64,000 bases of DNA, taken from assembly GCA_023079485.1 (NCBI GenBank), contig CM041084.1:122934467-122998466 (forward strand). The letters are read 5' to 3'. Below are positions 13,090-25,773 of this stretch, in pieces (position 1 is the first letter of the stretch; each line of letters begins with the position of its first letter). The position numbers and the translations under genes were made by a program. Under the pieces are notes generated by a model. That model made no database searches, was not told where the DNA came from, and was given only the letters and a program-made list of their open reading frames with translations. Source of the stretch: Archilochus colubris (taxonomy: Eukaryota > Chordata > Aves > Apodiformes > Trochilidae).

Positions 13090-13635
13090 TTTGTGGAGCT
13101 GCTACAGGTATGTGTGGCACCTGTGTGTGATAATTTGGAGCCATGTTCAGTTCTGGGCCCCTCACTTCAAGAAGGGCAGAGAACTTCTTGAGAGAGTCCA
13201 ATGCAGAGCCACAAAGATGATTAAGGGAGTGGAACATCTCCTTTATGAGGAAAGGCTGAGGGAGCTGGGGCTCTTCAGCTTGGAGAAGAATGAAGAGTGA
13301 CCTCATTAATGTTTACAAATATGTAAAGAGTGAGTGTCAGTAGGATGGACTCAGGCTCTTCTCAGTGATGACCAATGACAGGACAAGGAGTAAGGGATGC
13401 AAGTTGGAACATAGGAGGTTTTGTGTAAACATAAGCAAAAGCTTTTTCACTATGAGGGTGACAAAACACTGGAACAGGCTGCCCAGTGAACTTGTGGAGT
13501 CTCCTTCTCTGGAGACATTCAAAACGCACCTAGACATGTTACTGTGTGACCTACACTAGGTGGTCCTGCTCTGGCAGGGGGCTGGACTCAATGATTTCTT
13601 GAGGTATTTTCCAGACCCTAACACTCTGTGATTTC
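13090..13635 (+). mobile_element. CR1 LINE fragment, 5'-truncated
   Basis: The plus strand encodes a decayed CR1 ORF2 C-terminus: about 13,140-13,290 reads [19 protein letters not shown] followed by RATKMIKG and [15 protein letters not shown], then shifts frame. About 13,440-13,555 reads [20 protein letters not shown], which is also typical of CR1. The 3' end carries 'gctggactcaatgattt' and a degraded octamer tail near 13,620. It is non-functional, with frameshifts and stops, and is an older copy judging by divergence. Confidence 0.9.
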
Positions 13636-13640
13636 TATTA

Positions 13641-16507
13641 TTGAGTTGTCAGTTGTAAGGCAAAACATGAAATTTGTGGAGATAAAGTAATGAACTTTCT
13701 GACCTCTTTATCAAGCTATCAGGCAAGTAAATAGACTCAGTTTACGGTAGAAACATTGAAGAAGTTCATTTACCTGTATTTTTGCCTGTCACAGGAAGCA
13801 TGTAATAAGAGCAGCTCCAGTCTTCTTTTAGGTGGATTACAGACATCAATCTCCAATTACCAGCTGGGAAAACTTTCTCTCCCATAAGGTAACAAAGAAG
13901 GTACAACTTAGAAGTTAACAGTGCTTCTGTAAAATAGTTCCACCTATGTTATGTTCCTCCTGCTCCTGCCTTTCCCTATTGGCAGATGAATCTTCAGAGA
14001 TTTGCACCAAAACCAGATTTATTCACCAGTTACCTCAGCATGATTCAAAGGGTGGATGGATACAACTCTGAAAGGCTGACACCAAGGAGGAGGTCACTAC
14101 TATAACACAATAATGATTATGACAATTATATGCCAGGAGTATGATCCCAAGTTGATCATTGTTACAGCAGGTAAGAAACCTAACAATAGTAGATTCCCAT
14201 AGTAATAGGGCTTATTTTACAGTAACAGTTTTGTTACTACAACAGAGAAAATACTCTATGGATTGATACCCACTACCATGGGGTAATGTCATAGACATTA
14301 ACCTTTGTAACTGATTTTAGTCATCTGTGACCTGATTATGAAAATGTTAGACTTTTGCAACTCACTTGGAAATAGTAGGCTGGGCATGAGAACGCTGCCA
14401 TAAGTTGGTGATTATATTTTATCCTATCTCTCGTGACCCTTGACCTATTTAAAGCAAATATCAGATGACCTTTTCTGTTTTGTTTCATCAGCAAAGATGG
14501 CTGGAGATTTGAACAAGCCTCTAATAAGCAGCTTCATGCCCTTGTGATTCAGGAGGGTGGATCTAAATGATACTCATGGTGGAAATGTATTTAATCTAGC
14601 TACAGGTGCAGAAATTGCCTCACTGTGACCTCAGCACAGTCACCCAGGCTCCCTCTATGGGCAAGGGACAAGAATCCCACTGACCCTAAAGACTCACTTA
14701 CAAATGAGGTAAGTTGTCCCCTAACAATTTCTGATTTTCTCTGTTTATTATCAACAACAAATGACTAGATTGTACCTAGACAACTTACACTAAGACTAAA
14801 AAGGTTAGGGCAAAATAATTCCACTAGGTAAAGAACAAAAGCAAATGGAGATCTAACATTATGCTATCTATGGAGTACCCAGTGGTGCTACTAAAACAAG
14901 AGTGCAAAATGCCTCACTGATGAAAAGTAGTCTGTAACTGAGCAAATCAAATGAAAGTGGAATCAATGAGAAGCCAAGAATCTGAAGGAGACATAGCACA
15001 GTCTTGGACAACCCTTTGACAAGAGGCACAGACCCCAAAAGAACACAACTAAACCAGGTTTTGATGACATTTGAGTGAAGTTGGTGAATGGCTGTGAGGC
15101 CTAACATTTTTTTCACATACATGTTTTGGTACTTTTTTTTTTTTTTTTTTTTAAATGTACAACGCTCCCCTCCTATCTGATAAAGGGATGGCCTGGCTTT
15201 CATTTTTGCTTTTCTTGAAAGAGATAGCATGCTTCATGTATTCACCGTGGTCTTCAGGAGCTAGGAGGTGATCAATTCCTGCTGCATTTTCCTGGCATGT
15301 CCATGCAGGTGTTGTCCCCATGCCAGGACACTTGTCAAGCTTCTTACCTCTCTCTTGCTGCAAGTCAGGAGCATTTCCTCCTTGGTCATGTCCTCATTCC
15401 GAGGAGGATTGTGTCTCTCCACGTTTCATATCACCACACCCAGTGGGCTTTCACTGAAGACTTCTCAAGGGGATTATCAATAGAGCACAATACTCCTACA
15501 GCACTGGAATGGCCTGATGGAGAATAGGGGGAAATCATTAAGATTACATCATGGCTCCAAGCTATCTGAAACTTGCAAATCTGGAAAGCAAATGTTGAAC
15601 TCAGGAAAACCTTCATGTCACCCATTGTTAAGTGAAAGCCTGGGAGAAAAATGAACAAATACAATGCATGTTTTTCTTAATATTGTTGATCTACTCAGAA
15701 TAAATGTTCTAAAAATGCTCTTGTGGAAGAATAGAGAATATAATAGATACTTCTTTGTTGGGGTACATCGTTAGCAGTAGGAACTATTCATTTCCTGATA
15801 ATTTCTTCTTACCAGAACATATTAAATCTTCCCTAGCATGTTTGCCTTGCTGCCATCTGATCTGTTAATTGAGGACAAGTGATTTAAATTTTGTGTTTTC
15901 AGGGCATGAGAAGGCTTACATCAATGAATCACTGAGAAGGAAATGTCCCAGTTTGTTTACAGAACTGTGAGATGAATGGGATACTTTTCTGGCCTTTGAC
16001 AACACCTTATTGAGGGCATTACTAGTTTTGGACATAAACAAGGGAGATGAAACTGTTCAGAGGGAAATGATATAATATACCACAATGGTCAGAATATACA
16101 ATTTTTATAATTCTTTATAATTAATCAAAATATGGAACTGTTAATTTCCCAGGTAATGGCAGACATTGATTTTTAGGTTGGTTCTTTATCTTGCATGATA
16201 CCAAAAGTGTTAATTTTTATTTTATATTTGACATTGAGATATTTATTTTGCTTGTACAGATGAAGCTAGTAGAAGGTTTTAGTAGGAATTGAAGACCTTT
16301 GCTCAGCTAGGAATTTTTTCAGATGTTTTTGCAAATCCTTTCAGCTAGAAGAACCTAGCTACATGCTTCCTGATGGGCTGTGCATATTGGGCTGTGTCTT
16401 CTGCAGCTTTCCTACTGACCATTGCTTTTTCTCTTCAGTGGATCAGTTCTTCAAGTGTATCACACTCAGCTCTCCCATCACTACCAAGATAACAAGTCCC
16501 ACAGGCA
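13641..16507. other. intergenic, no gene seen
   Basis: AT-rich sequence without recognisable exons. A run of 20 T lies at 15,133-15,152. A minus-strand open frame of 120 codons around it (14,868-15,230) has a poly-lysine stretch that is only the translated homopolymer, so it is not called. Confidence 0.55.
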
Positions 16508-16513
16508 GCTGTC

Positions 16514-16851
16514 TGTAGTGGAACAAAGCAATCAGACGCCTCTGATTACCGAGAAGTGGGTGTGAGCCGGTATCAAATCCACCTGTGCCCAATTAGGGCA
16601 GGCCCCCTATTGAGCATGTGCAAGACCAGGGGGCCAATAAAAGGTGAGGCTCACACCTACCGACTAACTCACTCCCGAGCTAGTCAAGAGAGCGTGCTGA
16701 TAGCTCATTGAGCGGCAGACCAATCTTGCTAGTTCCACTTTGTGGGCAATAGACTTAGAGCATGGCTCACGAGTCTATATCACGACACCAAATTAGACCT
16801 TGAGGCAACGATCCCTGAAGAAAGATTCGTCTTGCTACACGTCCTGCTACA
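16514..16851 (+). mobile_element. solo LTR of a class II-type endogenous retrovirus
   Basis: The 338-bp element begins TGTAGTGG and ends TCCTGCTACA, with terminal inverted repeat TGTAG/CTACA. It is bracketed by a perfect 6-bp target-site duplication, GCTGTC, at 16,508-16,513 and 16,852-16,857. A CCAATAAAAGG motif at about 16,634-16,644 is a plausible TATA box or poly(A) signal in the U3/R region. The first ~130 bp match the arms of the element at 2,196. No gag, pol or env sequence is present on either side, so this is a solo LTR left by recombination between the two LTRs of a former provirus. The 6-bp duplication fits alpha/beta-type (class II) elements; family assignment is inference. Orientation is taken from the TATA-like motif. 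Confidence 0.85.
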
Positions 16852-17854
16852 GCTGTCCTTTGAGTTTATCTCAGCTAATCACTGCTTTCCCTATTCTCTG
16901 CCACATGTCCTGATTTGCTCCTTACCCTCCATCCACAGGTTTCCTCCTTCTTTCATGCCCTTTCAGAGAATGTGACCATTGGTTCTATTGTGAGGCTGGA
17001 GGATAAGCAGCTGAAATGAGCTCCACCAGGCTCTCTTCTGTCCCTCTAGACTGCTTTCTACTTTGTCTCATCTCTGTGACATTTTTACTTGGTCTGAAAT
17101 TTTCTCTCTTGCAGTTCATAGCATCCCACAGAGGAGATGTGCTCTGTCTGGACCTCATGACTACTCAAGGCTCATTGTAGGACTTTTCAGTATCTCTGTT
17201 CCTCGCCTGTCTCTTTTTGGCTTTTCCTTTGTTTCCTTCTTAGAAGATCCTGAAGCGTATTCTCTGTCCCCTAGGCCTGCTCCTGATCTGTTTCTATCCA
17301 AGCTGCTACCTTAAAACCCTGATTTATGTTTTCCACCCTGGTTAATAATTTTCTCTAGTTAACAAGAATTCAACTAGTCCAACATCCTATCTGCAGATAT
17401 TGTCTTACAGTAACATTTCACCTCCTTCCTGGAATCACTCAGTGTCCATGAAATGCTGCTGTATTGTGTTGCACTGATAACCTGCTGATTTGTTGATAGG
17501 GTAAGATTTTTGCAATTAATAGCTCAACAAATTTAATAAAAAAATAGTCTGTGAGTTAAAAGACTTCATTATTGTGAAAAAAAAATTCTCTTTAAGGACT
17601 GCATCTACTTTCAGGTAAAATTTCTTCATCATCCTTTTTCAAGAGTTTTTCTGAGGCCTACCATTCATCAAGTGTAACAGAGATGTCTCCAACAGTGATT
17701 TTCTCTTGTTCCACATTTCAGGATGGGGCTATAGTTCTGAAATGTTTCTGAAAAATAACTTCTCATTATAAATATTTTCTCTTCCAGCTATGAAATTGCA
17801 TGATCCTGGTTATTCTGAATGAGATAGGAAGTTAGAGGTATAAACTCCTTCTTC

Positions 17855-17915
17855 TTAGGGATTTTCAAGAACAGATCATGGAAGGTCTCACAGGAAGGGT
17901 TGGACTCGGTGCACA
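17855..17915 (+). mobile_element. possible degraded CR1 3' fragment
   Basis: The stretch 'gattttcaagaacagatcat' followed by 'gaagggttggactcggtg' resembles the CR1 region just before the 3' tail, but no ATTCTRTG octamers follow. It is short and diverged, so the call is tentative. Confidence 0.3.
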
Positions 17916-20900
17916 TTACCATTCCTACTTGTTTAAAACATCACGGTGCAAGATGAGAGCAAAAGTGGTTCCTGGGAGTCTCAAAGAACTCAGAGTAGGC
18001 CATTACCAGAATAACTGGTGACACCACTGTCACTCTGACTCGAGATTACCTGATGCATAAAATGTGCATCATCAGGCATTCATTCTCTTCTTTCCTCTAG
18101 ACAGAAGAATGCTATGAGGACACTCCAAAGAACTCCAGGGGATGTAAGCATCTGTGGTGGAAGTCCCTGTGGGTAAATTGAACCTTATTTGCATTCCAGC
18201 ATTACTGTTTTGATACCCTTTTATCCCTACCTGAAGCTATGCTGCACCATTGCTCTTGAATTCAAATGTACTAATCTTGCTGTGCATCAGTGTTACTCAG
18301 AGCTTCCTCCTGCCTGAAAAACCTTCCCAGCCACCCTCAGAGTGCTTGCTGTAACTTTGAAGTTACAGTAAGCCAGAGGAACCTGCTAGTAATGAAATCT
18401 GACTCTTTGTTCCCTTCTCCTTTACATCAGGTGTTACAGCTGCTGCTGAGGCCAAAGAAGTGGTCTGTTCAAATCCAAGTGAGTTCTTGTTTCTGAGGTC
18501 AACCGGTCATAGGGAAAGACATCTAAGGGACTCAGCCTGTATTTTATTTAACTCCTTGTATATTTCTTTCCTATATATATAGAAAAATGGCTTATTAAAA
18601 TTCAAAAGAATACCTGACCATCTTCTTTCCCAACTTCCTGCCTTTCCAGACAGATTGTAATTTGTTTAAAATTTACAATCAAAACAGGCGGCTTTAGCTA
18701 CAACAATAAATAGGAAAGGTTTCCTGTCCCTACTGGTATCTGTCCAAAACTTTCTGTTATTTCACAAGAACAACTCTACTGAAAGGTGAGAGTGTTTCCA
18801 CAGCATTTGTGCTGTATGGTTATGAGGAAGTGCTGTTTGCAGGGAAAGATTTATTACATCTTTATTAAAACTAGGTGATCCAGGTGGAAAAATCAGGCAA
18901 TATTTCAGGCTCAGAAACACTTCTTCAGTTAAGCCAAAATCACTGCATACCACCTGTAGAGATATATGGGATTTTTAGCTTGTTTCTTTCACTCCTATTA
19001 CTGATAGACAAGGTCTGAAACCTGGGATAAAAAAAATAAATTAAAAAAAGCCCTGCTGTTGATCATTCAAGCTGTCAGCTTTGATCAGTCATCTTGAGGG
19101 AAGGTCTGTGAGTCTATCTGCGTAAAAAACCTCAACATTTCAGATTGTTCCTCATTCAGGGATCTCAGGCTGACCCAAAAATGTTGAGACAAACACATTT
19201 CCAGAGCTGACCACTGGGATGTATGTGACACACTCAAGTCTCCAAAGACACTTTTTTGAGGGAATCCATGTCTGCCACTGGTAGCCCTTTCCTTATTAAC
19301 TGTCAGCAGTTGCTGTAAAGTTGCATTGATTTTTCTCAGTACTGTAATGTCCTAGTGACATTAGGCAAGAATAGCCTGTACAAGTCTATTACCACATACT
19401 CAGCAAGTATTTCCAGACAAGAAAAAAGAGCAACCCTTCGAGTACTGGGAGAAAGGGTGTCCTAGTTCTTTGGAAATCTTTTGTATTTCTTCTTTGACCT
19501 AGCAGAGACCTAAAACTTCCCAGTGGTTTCTTCAATGTTTTGCAACAGTGAAGCAGAGCCTGGCAGAAACCCAAGTGCAGAAGCAGTACAAGCAGCTCTC
19601 TGCATTCACTTGATAAAAGCATTTGCAAAGAAGGTAACAAAATAAATGAGCCAGCACAAGCTGTATTCACTCCCAGTAAATAAAACATCAAGGCTCTGGG
19701 CCTGGGAGGGAAAGTGAGCTTGGTGCAGGGTGAGGGTATGATGAGGCACATCTGGAGTTTCAAGCAGAGAAGAAAAAGAGCAGCAAAGGTCAGAGTGCTA
19801 TTGTCATACTGCTGGCCTCTCCTTGCAGCACGTGATGCAGAATGGCACCAGGAAAGTGCTGGAGCTCTGATGTCAAACTTCTTCTTCTTCCCCATGTGGA
19901 GCTGGCAAGTGGTGTCTCTGTTGTCCTTGAGTAAAATCCCTACCGTCCTTTTCTTTGGTCATATAAAGACATCCCTGTCACCAGTCCACAGTGGGCCCAG
20001 TCTTGTCAAGCTAACAGACTGGTACTTATACACAGATGTATCTTAAACTGAAGGATTTTTTTAAAAAGGGGTTGGGAGGGGGATATCCTGTACTCCATTC
20101 TTTTTCTCTACAGCACCTCTGGACCCCTCCTTCCACTTCCACACCCTGAGCTCAAGTTTGTTTGAACTATTTTAAAAAATGTACAGCTTGTTCTCTCAGA
20201 CATAGGAAATTACATTTGATGGTCTATTGTATAAGAATTTCCATATTTAGAGAAAAATCAACAGATACAATCTCTGATTTCCTTTTCCCTATACTCTTCA
20301 TATTTGCCTCTTCTTGCATTGCTTGCTCTGGCTGCTGCCATGTTGTAGCAGAAGCAGATGTCATTGATTAGAAGATAGACTTTGAACGAATGAGAACTAT
20401 GTTCAGATAGATTTAGAACTAATGAGAGCTATGTTCAAAGCTCATCCAGCTACCATGGACTCACTCTGTGCTGGGTTCTCCGCCCCAGCTCACATCTGGT
20501 GATTTTGATGTTTTGTAGTGCATTTAACTCAGAAAAACAGAGATCAGTGATATCAGACCGGATCAGTTATGTAGGTGAACTCTGAAAGGGATTTCTAAAC
20601 ACACAATCTGGGTTTCATGCGATATAATCAGTATATGCTATCTCAGTGAAAGCAAACTCAGCAACAATACTGATTAAGGAAAGAACTCACTAGCAGGAGC
20701 TCAATAACTCTTTAGTAGCAAAACCAATTTCTAGAAGGGCTGGAGAGGAACACTACCAAGCAGAACAGAACCAGGTAGTTTTCAAATTAATTCAGTGAAA
20801 ATTAAGCTTTCTGATTTAAGAAGAAATCCCTCATTATGTTTAAAAGTATGACCCTGGCTAATTTTAAAGCAGTAAAATAACTTCTAAATTCAATGAATAA

Positions 20901-23900
20901 AATATTTGTTCAAAATATTTAAAGGATATTTACACAGAATTTATTGAAAATATTTAAACAAACAATGAAAAAGCAGAAAACTATCAAATTAAATTAAGAC
21001 AACAACTACAACTTATCATTTATTTATTGCCCTCGAGACAACCTTAATTCTCTGTAAATTTAGACAAGAAGAGTCATTCTCATACTCATTTTCCAAACTG
21101 TGACATAGACTCCCTCTGAAACAAAGTACTTGAAAAGATCCAGTTTCAAATCCAATGACAGCACAGATTTTGACCTTGCCTTTCCCAACACAGTTACACA
21201 TTTCTGTGTCTATTACACACATAAATTTATTCTTTGTGTGGGGTTTGTGAGAAAATAAATCTCACATGACAGATGGTGGTTGATCACCTCTTAAAGTGTA
21301 AATTGAAAGCTCCTGAACTTTGGTACCCCAAGTGATCCAGGTGCCCAGCTCTGACTGGCAGGAATGCCAGTGTGTTTAAAACTTGTCTTTCATGAAGTGT
21401 TTGAGAAATCTGAGGGCTTGGGTCCACAACAAACCAAATTAAAACATTCTCACAGAGGGTGCCAATTTTTTCTTGTGAGCTCTGTATTTTTGTATTGGGT
21501 CTTCTTATTGCAAAGTGAACCAGGTCATTATAAATGCTTTCTATTTCACTGTCTCACTAATTTAAATATTTATGACAATGCTCATTGTTTAGATAACACA
21601 TTTAAAGCTTGCAAACCAATCAATTTGTGTATAGTTTATCAAGTTTTAATATGTAGGTTCAGCTAACTTAACCGTATTTTCCATTGTCAGCCTTGTGGCT
21701 CATTTTCACTGGTGTACAAAGAATATTTTGCAGTGTGAAATACCCATGTAACTACAATGTTTGTATTCACATGGAGAAAATTATAAGCACATGAAAATAA
21801 ATCACATTCCTCATGATCTTTACACTGCTTGAAGATTAAGAATACAATAGATTAAAAGAATCCAGGAATAAGTTGGTCTCTGGGGAGCGTTCACAATATT
21901 TGTGTAAGTCTACAATGTTTTAATACATGAATCACAAATAAAGCCCTAATAGAAATGTTTGAAATATTTTCTAAGCACTCTCATTATATGGCCTCAACCA
22001 CTTTGGCTTTTGTATTCCAACAGCTGATCAGAAGTTTGTGTTGTGGAATTTTTTTTTATTAAAAAAAAAATAAATCAGGGTCCCACCTGTGCACAGTGGG
22101 GTGGTTCAAGTTACTTAGTTTCACACAAACAAGGAGGGCAACCCCAGAAGGCAACCTTTTCCAAATAAATGGATTTTTAAAACAAATAGTCCTTTCTTGC
22201 AGTAGTTATTCAGCCTGACTTCTTGCAGACAATCTCAATGCTCTGATGCCTGGGGATAGATTCAATAAAATCAGTGTAATTTCCATCAAGAAAGCACAAC
22301 CACCTTATCACAAGAAGCAAAAGCTGTCATCATAAGATGAATCATTTTGAAATAAAAGTTTAATTATTTTCTTAGATCTTGTTAAAATACAGTGGCCAAA
22401 AGGTACATATTAAAAACTCATCTAGCAGATGCCAACTGAAAAGTAATAAAAGCAGCACTAATGCAAAATCACAGGTGACACATTTCAGAAAGAGTTCCTA
22501 ATTTTTAATCTTTTTTCTGCAGTACCAGTTTGAATGTAGTCTTTATTTTTTTATGTTCTTTTGAATTTAATATTTCAGAAATTAGTAGCTGAAAATAGAT
22601 GTCTGTTTCTTTTTTATGAACCACAAAACTTTATCTGCATATATATCTCTATTCTTACTCAGTTTCAATAGCAGCTTACGTTCAAGATGCCTTTGGCAAA
22701 CACTACCAGTCTTCCAGTTATCAGTAAGAAGCCAAAATCCCAGGGCTGAGTTCAAATCTGTGCCCAGCAGGATTTGACTCTCCAGTGTGCACTGCATTAT
22801 CTGCTGCTTTCTGGAAAGCTACATTATTTGGAATGACAGAAATAAACCCTGGAGAGTATTTGTTATGAACAACTGAAAGCTGTAAATTAATTATCATGAT
22901 ACTGTGAAAAATGAAATATATCTGAGGTCATTGAGAATATAGAAAATATTTTTCATAAAAGAAAATACCCAGTTTATTTATGCCTACCTGGCCCTGTGCA
23001 AGTGTTGTGAGCATATGTGTTCTACCTTGTTTTTTATAACGTTTTGAATGATTTTTAGTCATTCTAACCCAGAACCCATACAATGCCAAATGACCTAAGG
23101 TCCAAATGTCATTATTCTCTGGGAAAGTTCAGAGAAGAATTAGTTCACACGACTGACTCCCAGTCACAGTACTCACAGCACTCCTCTTGGACATAATATT
23201 GGTGCCTTCTACCTTACCCAAAAAGATTCTTTGATTATTAGACTTCACAGCCTGTTAGCATCAGTGAGCATAAATGAATTATGGCTCTCTGTGCCCATCA
23301 GTGTCCTTTGGATCAGAATCTGCCCACTGAGCACCCATGCATAAATTCAGCTTTTGGTCAGCATTTCTTTGATGGTTTCTGCATCCATCTCCATTTTGTG
23401 GCGTAGACATCCCTGAGTTAACTAATACAAAGAAAGCTTGCAAAACAGTCTTCATGAAATGAAGAGTCCTAAAATCAGATGTTGTTAGCAATAAAGACCT
23501 CATTAGGCTCTAGTCCCATGCACGCTGCCAACCTCAAACAACCTCTTAAGAATGTGTTTTTATTGTGTGGCATATTTAATTGAACTCTTCAAAGCAATCT
23601 AGGATTCACAACCAGATGATTAAAACCCCAATCTCCTTTAGAGCTAGATCCTCAAATGCTGTGGCCAGGAGGAAACTTCAAAGCAGAAGTGCTGGCAACT
23701 TTACCTCCTGTGTAGACTCAAGGAGTGGCAGAACTGCAGCTCCACAATGTGACGTGGGTGGCCACAGCCTCAGTGTGTTGGGGAGCATGGTGCATGTACA
23801 CTGACAAGCCCTTCCCTCCATCTGGCCATGGACTGAGCTGCAGGACCCTCATGCTCTGGACAAATATCCCTTAATGACCAGAAATGCTGCTATGGCTTTG

Positions 23901-25742
23901 ATCAAGCAAGAGACAGGGGCATAGATATGCTTCACTTCTTGTAACGCTAAGTGTACTCCTAGTGGTTTTTTGGTTTTTTTTTTTCTTCTTGCTGATAAGG
24001 CAAAAAGAGGGGGAAAAAGTATATATTTTTACAGAAAATGATGTCCATGCAAATCTCACCTTCTTGACAATCTGTGTCTTTGCAATACCTATCCTAACAA
24101 GTGAAATATGGGCAAAGCACAGGCCCAAGCCCTCATGTAGGATTCTCTGTGCTTTCAGACACAGTGTTGTCCTGGGCTAGCTGGCACTTTGCGTATTGTG
24201 GTTTGTGGGGATAGCATGGACCAGGAGCAATTCCCCACTTAGCAAACTGGATATGGTCTCCTCCTTTGGAGGAAGAGGGACACTGAAGTCTGTGCATGAC
24301 AGATTGTATCAGTAGCCTCATGCAACTCTTGAGACCTATAAAACAATGGTACAGTGCTTCTGTTCACAAAAATCAGGCCCATGTGTAAAATGACTTGAGA
24401 TTTGGTTTGGCTTCATTCATTAGAAGGAATTAACAGGTAAGAAAAAAAAACCAGAAAAAACCCCTCTGATAGTTTTTAGTGAGCAGACAGTACGCATGTC
24501 ACAAAACCGTTGTTTATCCTTAAATGAGTAGTTCATGGATTGATAACTAGAGCAGTCTTTACTGTGAAAAATTGTGTCCAAAATACTAACAGTCATGAGT
24601 GCTTAAAATGCCAGCTAGGCAATTAAGCATCTGACTGATAAGATGGGTAAATACAACAAAAATTGTTTTAAATTACTATAATGTGTACATGTGTACTGCA
24701 CTGGTTTGATTCATGTTTCGTTAGACCAATGGGAAATCTTTTTTCATGTACTATGTCAGAGGAGTCAGGAGTGTCTAAATGTTCTCAAAGGATGCTTTGG
24801 ATTTGTGAAGTTATTGGATCCTATGACCCCTGGAATCTATGAACTCTAACAATGCTTTTCTTCCAGCATTATTTAAGAAATGCTAAAGGCAGAGCAATAT
24901 TTCTGATTCAGAATGAGACTTCTGCAAAACAACAATTTTTTTTTTGCTCTCAAGCAATCTTTTTGAAAGCAAGAGTATAGGCACCTATATTTAATGCTTA
25001 AAGAAAGCATTTCATGTGATGAGCCAAAATATCATTACAAGGAACAAATAAATTCAGTAGAATTAGTCACAGATTTTACAAGAGAATTTGAAATCAGGTA
25101 GAGGTGCTGAAACAGCTGGTTTCAGATCCAAGCATGCCCATAGTTGTCGTGACCTGCACAGTTTCTTGGTCAGCCTGAGCTTGGCAGTGGGAAACAGGAG
25201 TGAATTTGTGGTCCCTCTCTTCTTCTGGCACAAGTGAAGTATCTCCCTACTGCTTTGGGCAGGGATTTCCTTTGTTGCTGGATATGCTGCAGCACTGAAT
25301 AGGTAATCATGTTGTTTTCTAATAATTACAGTCAGCTTGAATTTCACTGAAGTTTAAGGACAGGACTATTCATGCCTTTTTATGAGTTTAAAGAATATAA
25401 TGAGTCATGATAGACAGAAATTCGTTGAAAGATGACAGCAGGATACCTTTCAAAATTGTTTTCTAAGACTCTTATGCCCTTTTCTTTAAGAAGCAAAAGC
25501 AAAATTTCCTGATTTTATTTCTCCTCTCCTTGACCTCAAAAGGGAGAGGGGGAGAGGAGGACAGGATGTTGTCTGCCATGGGCATATTGTGCTTTCTGTT
25601 TTGAAAGTATACAAGTTTAAAAAGGGAATGAGTGATCTATGTGCAGGTTTTCTTACCACTTTAGTGAACAGCTAAAAGTGGTCTCTTTCTTTGGTACAGT
25701 TTTTTATTTCTTACTAACTGTATTTATCAAACTTGTTCATGA

Positions 25743-25773
25743 AAGCTTAATTAACAGTGTGTTAATTAAGCTT
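25743..25773. repeat. perfect inverted repeat, 13-bp arms
   Basis: AAGCTTAATTAAC at 25,743-25,755 and its exact reverse complement at 25,761-25,773 enclose the 5-base loop AGTGT. The sequence continues with a further partial copy of AATTAAC. It lies in intergenic sequence; no function is inferred. Confidence 0.85.

Noticed and set aside
19389..19895. 168-codon minus-strand open frame, the longest in the window
   Set aside because: No recognisable domain, no promoter or splice context, and a length expected by chance among thousands of frames in 64 kb. It begins with a lysine run and is otherwise hydrophobic by composition.
22043..22071. T-run followed by A-run (potential hairpin)
   Set aside because: Low-complexity homopolymers that pair trivially; no flanking repeat or duplication.
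23961..24180. 72-codon plus-strand frame starting with an F-rich run
   Set aside because: The run is a translated T-homopolymer and the rest has no motif.
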